This document shows, in pieces, positions 21,359-32,787 of a stretch of DNA of 64,000 nucleotides. A program made the translations under genes and the position numbers. The DNA is from Mesocentrotus franciscanus (taxonomy: Eukaryota > Echinodermata > Echinoidea > Camarodonta > Strongylocentrotidae), in contig CP137666.1 of the NCBI GenBank assembly GCA_037976565.1, positions 8,364,592 to 8,428,591 of the forward strand. Reading direction: 5' to 3'. Every line of letters begins with the position of its first letter. Within the stretch, counting starts at the first letter, position 1. Below the pieces are notes generated by a model, which saw only the letters and a program-made list of their open reading frames with translations, was not told the origin of the DNA and ran no database searches.

Positions 21359-21822
21359 CCGTAAATCTCCGTGTATAAGGCGCACTTTTTTGCCGCCGAA
21401 AACATTAGAAAGTCGGGGGTGCGTCTTATACATGGGTACAAAAAAAAAAAAAAAAAAAAATCATTTTTTTAAAGTTTCGATTTGTGCCCCTCCACCTGGC
21501 ACTATGCCTGGCAATGTCTCCCAGCTCAGTAATCGGTGTGTTGACTCACCACTCGGAAACTAGAACAACACTCAAATTTGTCTGTCATCTTGGTTTGAAA
21601 GTAATCTTTCTAATAGATGTCAATATGTAGTTTATAATGATTCCTCCAATTTTTCTTCTATTACACATGGCATACCACAAGGTATGGTCCTTGGTCCTCT
21701 ACTGTTTTTAATTTACATTAATGATCTTACACATTCTTCTAAAAAACGACAAAAAAACGACAACGAAAAAAAAAAGGGGTGCACCTTATACCTGAGTGCG
21801 CCTTATACACGGAGATTTACGG
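21359..21822. mobile_element. TA-target foldback element carrying a captured LINE RT fragment
   Basis: The terminal repeats CCGTAAATCTCCGTGTATAA at the left and their complement at the right (TTATACACGGAGATTTACGG) are near-perfect, with TA on both flanks. The interior at 21673-21738 encodes ITHGIPQGMVLGPLLFLIYI followed by NDL. This is the GxPQGxxLGPLLF motif of a non-LTR RT. A second internal piece (21495-21605) is homologous to part of the hAT element at 32222-32779. The element is therefore a mosaic. Confidence 0.8.
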
Positions 21823-22270
21823 TATGATGTTTTTTCACACTCCCTCATCCTTTGTAAATTGTTATCCCTACGTGTTGCTTGTTTGCCTTTTCATGTGATT
21901 TTCTCCAGGCAGTCTTCATCTCTCATGCTTTGTCAGTCAGCATAATTAGTCTGTTACATATAGTGGTTATCTCTTTATCTGCCGGTCTGCCACCATGTGT
22001 TATTATAATGAAGATAATACCTGTAGTTATAACATGAATATCAGACAACACCTTTTACAATCCAGTTTCCTTTTTGTGGTTGAAGTGGCCTTTAAATCAG
22101 CAAAGCAGATACCTCGCTGTAGGAGACAGAATCAGAATACATTTTTGAAAATAGCATTCATTGCTCACATTTGTTAAACACTTTTTTGGTACTTATGATG
22201 AACAAGACTCAAGTAGGAAAATGTAATTCATTTTGAAGAAGTACCATGCTATCATGTAGGCCTATATACT

Positions 22271-22398
22271 GGGTCCTGTATTATAAAGAGTTGTGATTGA
22301 TCTGAAATTCTGAATCAATCGCAACTGTGTACTTAAGAGATAGGAGTTGCGATTAATTTGAATCAATCGCACCTACATGTATTTATAATACAGGGTCC
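22271..22398. mobile_element. 128-bp MITE, TIR GGNNCCTGTATTATAAA
   Basis: Left end GGGTCCTGTATTATAAA and right end TTTATAATACAGGGTCC are inverted copies. Inside, two palindromic subunits built from GATTGAT...AATCAATCGCAACT flank TTAAGAGATAGGAG. A related fragment lies at 13690-13868. Noncoding. Confidence 0.78.
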
Positions 22399-24025
22399 TG
22401 ATCTACTTTAATAAATGGTGGACCTTGTAATCAGACCCCAACAGAAAACCTTTCTTTTATCATTTTTGATCGAGACTGGAAGTTGGATACAGTATGGTGT
22501 GTGTGTTGGGGGTGGGGTTGTAATGCAATTTTGTTGGTGTGAAATGCATTTCATTATGGAGATTATACAGTTGCTTGTAAACATCTTTTATATGTTGATT
22601 TCATTTACCATCTGCTTTCATCGCACTTTGTTCTTCTCTCCCCTGCCTCAAAGTGACTGATGGTTGGAACATGTGTAGGCCACGCCAGCTAGTCATGGAT
22701 CTGTGATTAATGTTTATAACATGTGCATCTTTGTTGGACAACATTTCATGTCCCTGTAGTTTAGCCTACTGTGAAAGATTGAAGGCTGGCATTGTTCTCA
22801 AAGTGTGCGCTCACAGGATGCCCTTCATCTTTGACTCGCTCGCTGATCCATGTTTGACATTTAATTCAGTTTTGCTGAATGATGATAATCTTCATAGTAT
22901 ACCATTGAATAATAATTTGTTCTTGAAAACATGTTAATTCTTCTCCATCCTCTCCTCTCCTCTCCTCTCCTCTCGGACACATGAGTTTGTTAGCATGTTT
23001 TTGAGTTTTGACTTTGGAACCACATTAAATGAGCTTAGCTCTATTGATAATAATTGTATGCATATTGTTGCAGTTCTCAGATTTCACACCATTGAAAATA
23101 AAACTTCCTTTCTATTGATGAAATCACTTCCTTGAAGGCTCATATTCCAGTTTACATCAAGATTCAGAATGTCATCAAAGGGATTCTTTGACTTTGTGTA
23201 GGGAGGAATAACATTCTTTCGGCCTATGGACCGAGTAGGCCTTCACTGTGTACTGTGATTCAACTTTTGTTTGTGTGTGAAATTGAAAATGTACCAGTAG
23301 GTCCTTTTTTTCTCCTTTTTTCAGTTGTCATACTCTAAATTTACACACACACCTTTTTCAACTGTGACTCTTGAACTTTGTTAAGATTATGCATGTAGGA
23401 AGGATATCAGGACGGAAAGACCGGTCATGCCTGTAGATTATTTTTCTGATTCTGTATTATGGTAGTGTATAGAGTCAGTCGACATGATAAAATACTCCTG
23501 CTCATTCAATACACCGAACTTTGCTGAAGCTTGACAATCCAGATGAGAGAAATTATTAAAATACATTTTAAGCAGACTTCTTCAATCTAAAGCAAGTGTG
23601 ATAAATAGGTTAGAAATCCTTGTGACTTTCTGTACATCAGTTTCAGGCATCTTGTACAGTAAGTATGAATTTGGCCATTGTTCTGTTGTAACTATTTCCT
23701 CTGTTTGGAAACAGAGCTAGAAGGGCATTAACTCATATTTTTACACAGAGTTAACACCCTCTAGCTCCAAACAGATGATTTTAAAAAAAGAAAGACACAC
23801 AAATAAAGCACTCAATTGTATTTAGTATGCTCATTTCATGAGGCTAATTGATGTTGTTATTATATTGTGTTATTGATTTTATGAAATATTTGTGACTTCT
23901 CATCATTTTTTTGTTTTGGTCCTCATAACTACATGTGCAGTGTACTGTACATATCTGTGTTAGTAGTATTAGAGTTAGATTCATTTAACAAATAGTTGTA
24001 TCTTTTACTTTTTATTTTCTTTCAG
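22399..24025. other. non-coding stretch upstream of the candidate 5' exon
   Basis: Contains a (CTCTC)n patch at 22946-22975 and the hairpin at 23714-23767. No gene is supported; short open frames here lack family features. Confidence 0.5.
23714..23767 (+). repeat. GAGCCAGAAGGGC-type hairpin, copy 1
   Basis: GAGCTAGAAGGGCATTAACTC pairs with the downstream inverse GAGTTAACACCCTCTAGCTC across a loop of about 13 nt. The right side runs into CAAACAGATGAT. Directly to the left, CTCTGTTTGGAAACAGAG is itself a perfect small hairpin. Related copies lie at 39873, 56548 and 63028. Confidence 0.85.
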
Positions 24026-24084
24026 GAAGACTATTTGACACTCAACTGAAAGCAGTGCTTATTGACGTTGAGAACAGTTGAGAG
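24026..24084 (+). other. candidate 5' noncoding exon of the DLGAP-type gene
   Basis: A 59-nt segment lies between a strong acceptor (TTTTATTTTCTTTCAG) and a consensus donor (GAG|GTGAGT). It contains no ATG, as expected for a 5' UTR exon. The next good acceptor in a known exon is at 41058, the start of the DLGAP coding exon. Assignment to that gene is inference from strand, order and splice-site quality. Confidence 0.4.
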
Positions 24085-25714
24085 GTGAGTACTGTTTAAA
24101 TATTCTCTCAAATTGGTTTCAGCTTAGCCCTACTCACAGGCTTAGATACATGAAGTCTTTCCCCTCTCATTGGAGACATGTTCTTAGATTTTTAGAATGA
24201 TCTTAAGAGTGTAAAACTGTTGCATCTGATTGATACACACATCTATAACAAATAAAACCTAATTACGCCCTCCCATCATACATACAGGTACATTCATTTT
24301 ACAGGGATAATTAGAAAATTTAACTAGTATTTCTTAGGTGATATCAATATATTTTTAGGGGACCTGTAGGCCTGTTGACCAGTTCATTCAGTCCCAAGTT
24401 CATAAATATTTCACTAAATTGACAACATGAATCGCACCTACCAGGGAAATGCTGGATATTGCATTTTTAAAGTCACACTGCTTAATCTTTTATGATAAAT
24501 TACAAACCCTTTTGAGGAGTTTGCTTGCAACATTGTGCACACTTGTGAAGGTACTGCATTAATCTTTTGTACCAGTCTTGAAAAATGGTACAGTAAAATG
24601 ATTTCCTCCTTGCTATAATTGTTTTCACTTTCATTTAGTTGTTCAATTTCAATAGACAGAACCCTGGGAATATACTATAGATATCAATGCATTTATCGCT
24701 TCTCTGTAGTTTGTGGTATCTCCAAGTCTTTGTATACTTCCTTGATATGGGTTTGATCCAGAATATCAGACTGTAAAGTGTATTAAGGAACAGCCAGTGT
24801 ATGTAGAGGACTTGGAAGTACTAAACATTCACATTTTTCTAAATCAAAATGGGCTTCCTACTTCCAGTATGGCTCAAATCATTGAAGACATATTGGAATG
24901 AGCATTTAGGGAGAACAGAAGTTAAACATTCATGTCAAAAAGTAAAATATAGCGATTTGGATAGCTGGGTATACCGATACTGTTCTTAAGTGTTTTATGA
25001 ATGGTTGATGTATTAACAGTGAAATTAAATTGTTTGAAACTAAGGTAAATTCTATCTCTGGCATACGATTTTACAAGCTGTCATTCTACCTCATTCTTAA
25101 AAAAAAGGGGGGAGGGAACATTGGTATTACTTGTCCCCAAAAGAGGAAGACATGATGACATAACTTTTTGAAAGTGCACTTGGAGGTTACTTCTTGTTTC
25201 AAATTGTAGGGTTTGATGGTTTGTGACATAGCTTTTTGCTCAATTATGAACTGTCAATTGCCAGAACGAGGTCTAGTAGCAAAAGCAGTAAAGATGTGTC
25301 TATAGATGCACAGCAGACTTGCAGCAATTGGAGAATCTGGTCATAATGAGTAAAGATGTAGACTTGATGAAACAGGATTTCTGTCCCCACAAGCAGCTGT
25401 AAAGGAAAAGTTAGTCAGAGCTTTTCCCTTTGGTGTCACTCTGCTGCAAGGTGTCTTGTGTTGATTGGTTTCAATCATTCAACGATTATGTCCAGAGTGT
25501 AAGATTTAGTAAAGTGACTGAATTCTTGACTCAATTTTGCCAATCCATCCCAAACTTCTTTAATGTTTCTATAAAACTGTAGGAGGGCCGAAGTACTACA
25601 GGTATTTGTAGATATGCTGTTGTCCATAAAGGAGAGTACAATATTTTCTTCCTCAGTCTACATGTATGTACATGCCAAGTTCATTGGAAGTGGATTACTA
25701 TGAACAGTTTCTAC

Positions 25715-25720
<6 letters not shown>
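24085..25720. other. non-coding, probable 5' intron
   Basis: AT-rich DNA with no gene or delimitable repeat that I can see. Confidence 0.5.
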
Positions 25721-25752
<32 letters not shown>

Positions 25753-25831
25753 TCTCTCTCTCTCTTTCTCTCTCCCTCTCTCTCGCTCTCTCTCCCTCTC
25801 TCTCGCTCTCTCTCGCTCTCTCGCTCGCTCC
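25721..25831. repeat. (CT)n microsatellite with CCTCT/CGCT interruptions
   Basis: About 110 bp of CTCTCT with periodic TTTC, CCC and CGC interruptions. Ser/Leu-rich open frames through it are artefacts. Confidence 0.95.
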
Positions 25832-25942
25832 TCTTTCATGGCACTTTTCCCTCTAGACAAGTTGAATGTCACACTGTTTCACACAACCACCGAACCATGT
25901 TCCTACCAATTTGTGATTAGATATACATGTATATATATATAT

Positions 25943-26174
25943 TATACAAATATACACTGTCTTGAGAGGTTCTGGTTAAAACTATGTGCAAGAGGCCCGA
26001 AGCAAATGGTACTTTGGAGTCACCGAAGCCCATAGTTTTAACCAGTACCTCGAATAGAAGGCATGGTATATTTGTTTTATATCCTGCATCAAAAATTTAT
26101 TTTATAAACAAAAACAAAAAAAACATTTTTGGGACAAATTTTTTCGACTCCCAAATAGTACTCTCATATATAGT
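25943..26174. mobile_element. foldback element, copy A, partial
   Basis: Starts ATACAAATATACACTGTC, then GAGAGGTTCTGGTTAAAACT, and includes CATAGTTTTAACCAGTACCTCGAA and TATCCTGCATCAAAAATTTA. It lies directly beside copy B in the same orientation and lacks a second terminal repeat. Its internal arms are shorter because the segment GAGGTGACTCAATAGTACTA is missing. Confidence 0.75.
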
Positions 26175-26767
26175 ATACAAATATACACTGTCTTGAGAGG
26201 TTCTGGTTAAAACTATAGAGGTGACTCAATAGTACTATTTGCTGAGGCGCAGCCCGAAGCAAATGGTACTTTTGGAGTCACCGAGGCCCATAGTTTTAAC
26301 CAGTACCTCGAATAGAAGGCATGGTATATTTGTTTTATATCCTGCATCAAAAATTTATTTTATTAAAACAAAAAAAACAAAAAAAACAAAAAAAAACATT
26401 TTTGGGACAAAAAAAAATTTAGAACAAAAAAAAATGTCAATTTTTATCTAAAAAGATTTAGAATATTTTGTTTTCATTAAATTAAGATTTGAAGAAGAAA
26501 AAAAATTTTAATTGAATTTTTTTTTTCTTCAAATCTTAATTTAATGAAAACAAAATAGATAAAATTGAAATTTTTATAAAATGAATTTTTGATGCAGGAT
26601 ATAAAACAAATATACCATGCCTTCTATTCGAGGTACTGGTTAAAACTATGCGCCTCGGTGACTCCAAAAGTACCATTTGCTTCGGGCTGCGCCCTCAGCA
26701 AATAATACTATTGAGTCACCTTCGCATAGTTTTAACCAGAACCTCTCAAGACAGTGTATATTTGTAT
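26175..26767. mobile_element. 593-bp foldback element with arms of about 300 bp
   Basis: The left arm (26175 to about 26500) and the inverted right arm (about 26515-26767) mirror each other from ATACAAATATACACTGTC to TTAAGATTTGAAGAAG, meeting in an AT-rich centre near 26508. Each arm also contains its own smaller palindrome built from GGTTCTGGTTAAAACTAT and ATAGTTTTAACCAGTACC. The right arm is shorter through loss of A-rich runs. No ORF. The superfamily is not clear. Confidence 0.85.
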
Positions 26768-29700
26768 AATAAGTTTTTTTCTTCCTTTTGTGGTTGTATC
26801 GTATGGGAGATCTTGCATGTACAGTTTCTCCTTGGCAAATGAACATGATACTCAATGAGGCCTATCATTTTGACACATAGAAATAAAGCGTGCAATATGT
26901 GCTCATAATTTTTTTCAATGGATGCCGACTTTATTTTAAGCATTACTATTCAATTAGCTTGTTAGCATGATTCACCTCAGATTATTAAGGGTTACAAAGT
27001 GGCAGGCTGTGGCCTCGTGACATGCCAGGGATGAGAAGCTGCTGTTCTAGCCTGCCGAACAGAGACACATTTTAAAGACCTCAAGTATAAAGACAGAGAA
27101 TACTGTAGACCATTAAAATGTCTGTGTATATACATGTACATTATACATTTATATTATTCTTCCATGTATTAAGCCGACCCTTCTTTGTTACTACTTTTTA
27201 AATAATTATCATTAACATGAATTTTCACGACTAATGTAGAGTTACGTTTTTATTATCAATATTTTTTTGATGGCAAATTGTGCATGAAATTTCCGTGTGA
27301 AGGAAGTTTGCACAATTTTGTATGGAAAGTACTTGTTTCTATCTTTGGAATAAAAATGTATTCATTATCCAAACATATATTTCCTCATTCCTGGTTTCAT
27401 CACTTCAGAACTTGGCAGAATGTTCAGCCCACAGCACGGAAAGTGTTCAAACTTCTTGCACTAGTACCATGTTAAAGATTGTTATTGAATTCTTGATGAA
27501 ACTTCAGAAAGATGACATTTTTACTTATTAATTAAAAAGATAGCACTGTCCCTCAAATAAATTTTAATGTATAAACTATTCTTTCTAATTCTCTAATTGT
27601 TGATTCTTGATAGGCCTAAATGTACAGCAGGGAAAGTGAGGATACTGGTCTGTTCAACAAATGACAATCACAAACTAAAATGTATAGAAAATTAGAAAAC
27701 CCTTTATTTCATTGACAGCTGACACATTGTCTTGATATAAGATGAATTGGCAAGGCTTGAAATTTACCCTGTTTGTTTAACAAATATCACCCAGGTATGC
27801 TTATTTCTCCACATGCAGTTAATATGATTTGTCAATAAATACAGTTACCGGTATACTGTACACATTAGTTCTGTGCGACAGAAACAGATTACAGGTACAT
27901 GTACATATATGTTGCACTTGTCTTGTCGAGAATATTTGTGACAAAATTTGTCATAGTATGAGTTTAATATCTGACTGATTATCACTTGTTGGTTAAATGT
28001 GTTATCAGAAAGTTAACAGTTACAAAATCAAACAAATGTACATGTACCTGACTACAAATGGATTTTCCCCAGGTTGATTGTAAGTGAATACTAATTACCT
28101 ACTTCCAATATAGATATTTTGTTCTGTTTTAGTTGGGTTTTTGTTATGTTTAAAAAAAATTTAAACTGTTTGGTTGTTTGCTTGAATTGTGATTATTCTA
28201 TGTATGTAATTCCTACATATCATATGGACAGGTGTATAGGCTTCCATGATTGTATGAATTTTTTAGACGGTTATGTTTTCATCTGGTAATTAAAGGTGTC
28301 ATCATCTATCTGCCGTCTAGCTCCTGCTAATACCGTAGTGGTTTGGGTAATTTTGTTTTTTATCTTGGAAATTGTTGCAGCCCTGTCCTGATTGTTTTAT
28401 AAAAATCTAGGATATACAGCATGTGTATGTAACTATGTATCAGGTGACATGTGGCTTGTTGTTTTTTGTACAAACATTCGTTTGTATTCAAGCACATTGC
28501 CTAGGTTGCTATGTTCATGTAACGTGATCATGAAGTATGTGGTCCACATGTTGATTTATGTTGTGATTTCATGCAGGATACGAGCTATTGAAGGCAACCC
28601 ACTTGAATTCAAATTCAGCTCCCCAGGCAGATGTGCACGAGTCTCCATTGTTTTTTGGTACAGATTCAAATTTCATCTGAACTACATACATACATACATG
28701 GTACATACATGTAGGACTATTGGGTGATGCATACAGTATATTGTGTATTGAGTCCAATTGTCAGCTAAGTCTCAAATAGATGCATTTCTTTCTTTACTCA
28801 AGTTACCTTATATGAGAGTGTTTTGTTTTGTCTTCTTTGTCTTTAAAAAAAAAAAGTTCTACATCTTTATGCTGCCTTGAAATAGCAATAGCATGTGAGT
28901 ACCCCCCAAGATACACGTAGGCCTACGTACATGTTAGCCTACTCTCACTGTCTAGTTTCACTTTTGTTCTGCCATTTTTTAGTTACATGTTTAAGAACCT
29001 GTAATGATGAATAGCTCTTTAACGCCTGGCCCAATAATCAATTATATGAATGAAGTTAACATTGTAAATGTACACAGGATTTGTAGGAGTGGCAATATTT
29101 CATCAAAAATGTTACAAACAGAACACTGTGACTACAAAACAGATCCAATTCACACCTATTTGCATGCAACGTTTTGAGTAAATAAAATGTATGTGATACA
29201 ATCAAAGGTGGAAGGCCAGACATCTTTGCTCCATGTTTACATAATCACTTATTCTGTTCAAACCTTGTTTGGCTATGTGCAGTTCAATGCTTATCTGTAA
29301 GGGCATTTACACTGTAAGCAAATACCCTTTTCTCATATTACAGAATTTTTTTGCAAATTGCCAGGAAACTACCCCAAAACATGACAAAAAACCTGAATTG
29401 AAAAAGCCACCTCTGGAGTGTTTTTTTTTTTAGAACTCTGGCCAAAACACTGCTAGTTTTTACAGTGTAATGCTTACTCTCAAAACACCTTTAATTTTGC
29501 TAATGCGAATCTTCTTAATTCCCTGCTGTTGCAATGCAGAGCAGTTACAAGTTACGCATTGCGCACTACTCACCAAAACTCAGACAGTTTTTGATGGGTT
29601 TTCCAGTAGTGTAAACGGTAGTTTTTAAAAACCCAGCGATTTTCAAATTGATATTTTGGTAGTGTAAATGAGCTTACACTGTATTGTGAACTCAAATACA

Positions 29701-30590
29701 TTGTATATCACAAAAGAATCGTCTGTTTATTTTATGACTCATATCATTGCTGAATTGCATGTGCAATGTACATCTGTGATCAGTGTATTAACAAAAAAAA
29801 AGAAAAAAAATGTCCTTGTCCCTTGGATTTGCTGAATAAGAGATTTGATGGGTTTGAACTGATTGGAATTTGTCCCCTTGCATGGTGTGAAGGAAAAGAT
29901 TTACTTTGACACTTAGGAAGTGAAAACACAATTGATTTCATTCATCCAAAGTTACACCCATGCTGTACCAAGTCTGGTCTACTTCACTCCATTGGCCTTG
30001 TACTAAGGCTGCTCCTGAGACAGCAAATACTGACAGAGTTACAGTGTAGGCTAGAGTTTAAATTTCAAATTAGAGTCTGCACTTGCAGACTAGGCTGTAT
30101 CATTGAAATGATCAAATTGTAGGAGAAGAATGTAATGTCATAATAAGGCTTGTTTGTTTTGAATTTGATACACAGATTCTTTCTTGCTGAAAGTTAGTAG
30201 CATTCAATTTCTTTGTATTTTACCCTTCAATTTTCACTCTCTTTTCATGAAGTATCTTATATATTGATTCTGCAAAGTAAGATATTGATATGATAAGGAA
30301 GGCATATCATCAATGGTCACGTTTATATGATGTCCCATTTTGTTTTTTCGGCCTTGCATTTTTGCCGGCTGTCATTAAAAGATGCAAATACTAGAAAGTT
30401 TATATTTGTCACCTGAGTATACAAAGGTCAATTTACTATATGTATAGGCCTAAATGTTAAACATGTAGCCTCTGTGTATCTTGTCTTTCTCGACTTGTAT
30501 AGCATATTTTACACACCGTAAGTATGCAGTAATTGAATTTTCACTTGTTACTAGCTGTATTCCTGCTTAGGACACAATGGTAGTTAATTA
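26768..30590. other. non-coding stretch, probable 5' intron
   Basis: Mostly AT-rich unique-looking DNA with many TACATGTA and AGGCCTA palindromes (for example 27893-27908, 28027-28038, 28917-28930) and a CATACATACATA run at 28685. No gene is supported. Confidence 0.5.
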
Positions 30591-31220
30591 TAGTGTTGTA
30601 ACATCACAGATATTTCCAATTCTGTTTAACCGCTAGTCAAAACCGGACGGTTTTCGGTTAAACGAAATTAGGTCGCCGCTAATTGATAGTAAGAATAGTG
30701 GTCGCACTGGGTGGGCGCGGGCCCGACCAGCATGGGGGGATTTCTGCCAACCACTCCTGATGAAAAACACTGCTTTCGACCAGCACTAATTTCACGTAAA
30801 AACGTAAATATTTGTCAAGAAAAGGCGTACTTACATTCATATTTCCGTCTTTAATCTTGTTTTATTTGCAATTGTACAAGAATCATGATTTCAATTTGAC
30901 AATAAGTGATTATTTTTAAAGATTTGCCGAGTGTTGTTGTCTTAAGTTGCGATTCATGAAAGCTGCCATATTGAATGTACCGATGTATACGTTATAATAT
31001 ACAGAGATAGCAGCTCAGGCTCGTTCCATTACTGTTCTTATAAATGTTTATTTTTAATAGGTTAAATAATTTTTTTCGTAATTTTCCAGAATAAATAATT
31101 AAAATACTTTAATGTATATTTATTTCATTATTCATATGGTAAAGGAAACCATCAAATTCAAAACAGATAGTGCCATGGATGGTCGGATACCGGACGGTTA
31201 AACGTTTGATCACAGCACTA
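30591..31220. mobile_element. nonautonomous hAT element, 630 bp
   Basis: The element starts TAGTGTTGTAAC and ends GATCACAGCACTA. It is flanked by an exact 8-bp duplication, GTTAATTA, at 30583-30590 and 31221-31228. Subterminal CGGACGGTTTTCGGTTAAAC near the left mirrors GGACGGTTAAACG near the right. The 8-bp duplication and TAGxGxTGT ends support hAT. No transposase ORF. Confidence 0.85.
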
Positions 31221-31363
31221 GTTAATTAGGGGTGGTAATCTCAGTGTGCATGCCTTTTGAAATTTGATTCCTGGTCTTAATAAAAATTATGATAATAATA
31301 CCTGCCCTTTGAGCAGCACTCTCTGACAAACATCTTTTTTCAAGACATGTATGGCTTTAGATG

Positions 31364-31856
31364 CCGTATTTGCTGGCGTAATGGCCGCAGTATTTTCGGA
31401 AGAGAAAAAAAAAAAAAAGTCTTGGTCTATGTGCAACAACAGTAAAATATCGGAGGTCAAAACAGCACGTATTCGTACATATGGCATTACAATGATTATA
31501 CCAGTTAATGTACAAAACTACAATGGTACAGGACATTTCTAGAATAACTCTTACCAACAATTTGTGTTATATTGTTGACATGAAGTTTTGTCACTTGAAT
31601 CTTGTGAATACACTTCAAAACTTACCAAAAATAACAAAAACTACCAGTAGATCTAGATCTAAGTTCGTGCCATCGCTAAAGCAACCTCAATCCTACGCAG
31701 CCCGCGCGTGCCCAGCTATGGCGCAATACACAACTGTAGTACAACTGCGGCCGGAGAGGGCATTTTTTTTTTTTTTTGATTAATTTTTTTGTTTGTTTTG
31801 TCCACAAAATGTCAAAATCGGGAGGGGAGGTGCAGCCTTAACGCCGGTAAATACGG
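31364..31856. mobile_element. nonautonomous TA-target element, family CCGTATTTGCCGG, copy 2
   Basis: Ends CCGTATTTGCTGGCGTAATG and TTAACGCCGGTAAATACGG match copy 1 at 18662-19066, as do internal blocks (CAGCACGTATTCGTACATATGG, TACAGGACATTTCTAGA). TA follows the right end, but the left flank is TG, so the duplication is damaged. A GC-rich block at 31697-31760 absent from copy 1 includes GGCGCAATACACAACTGTAG. Confidence 0.75.
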
Positions 31857-32221
31857 TAGTTTCATATTACATGTTTATGTGCAATCTTTTGCTCACTCAT
31901 TTCAATCTTTGGTTTCATGTTAGATTTTGTCATACTTTGGGCCATCCTCAAGCACAGCACTAGCATACTTCCAATAATGTGGGGTCAAATTCACTGGTGG
32001 TAGAAGGAGAATCTTCTCACATGAAAAAAATGATACCAAGATTGAAATATTTGGTAGAGGGGTTTTGTTTTAGAGAGTATTTTATGATGCAAAATAGGAG
32101 TCAAATATGTCCATCATCAAATAAACTGCATTTTAAACAATCTGTATAATTTTTCTCCTGTACCTAATAAGTCAGTGAAAGCGTCTGGAAAAAAAAAGGA
32201 AAATGTATGTGTAATATTATG

Positions 32222-32779
32222 TAAGGCTGCGACGAGTAGTCGAATACTGAATCGCACTGTTGACAGCTACTGAGTACGATTGATCGAATACTCGCCGCCA
32301 TTTTTTTTTTTTTCCCTGCTCACCTGGCACTGTCCAGGCCGACGGTCACCCGTGCCAGAAGAGCACCGGCATGGTCCCGTGGGTAAAAATGTTTCCCAGC
32401 TCAATCATACACAGGGTGTCACTGTCAACTCACCACTCAGAAACTGGGACCAAATCTCCGGATTTCTGTTTGGACTCGGAGGAATATTTGCCTGTCATCT
32501 TTAGTTTTAAAAATAACATTGTTTCAATTATTTGTCAAAAATTCAAAAGCACAAATAGGCGCTTTCAACAGCAACTTGAAGTAAAATCAGATCAGGTTTT
32601 CAGATTACTGTTCGTAGTATGGTGTTGGCAAAAAAACAAAAAAAATGAAAAAAATTCAAAAAAATTCAAAAAAATTCAAAAAAATTCAAAAAAAAACATG
32701 GCGTCCGAGTATTCAAGTATTCACGGGCAAGGCTTGGAGTGTACTCGAGTACCTCATAACACGGTTATGCACAGCCCTA
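32222..32779. mobile_element. nonautonomous hAT element, 558 bp
   Basis: The element starts TAAGGCTGCGACGAG and ends GTTATGCACAGCCCTA, the classic hAT-type terminus (TAGGGCTGTGC on the other strand). An exact 8-bp duplication, ATATTATG, flanks it at 32214-32221 and 32780-32787. Inside are a poly-T run, a GC-rich block (32325-32410), and four tandem copies of AAAAAATTC at about 32649-32690. No transposase ORF survives. Confidence 0.88.
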
Positions 32780-32787
32780 ATATTATG

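Noticed and set aside
25666..26035. Ser/Leu-Ser repeat open frames
   Set aside because: They translate a (CT)n microsatellite and then run into the foldback element.
28565..28727. Open segment after an acceptor-like TTTCATGCAG (RIRAIEGNPLEFKF...)
   Set aside because: No good donor, no family resemblance, and the other frames are closed; splice-like motifs of this quality are common by chance.
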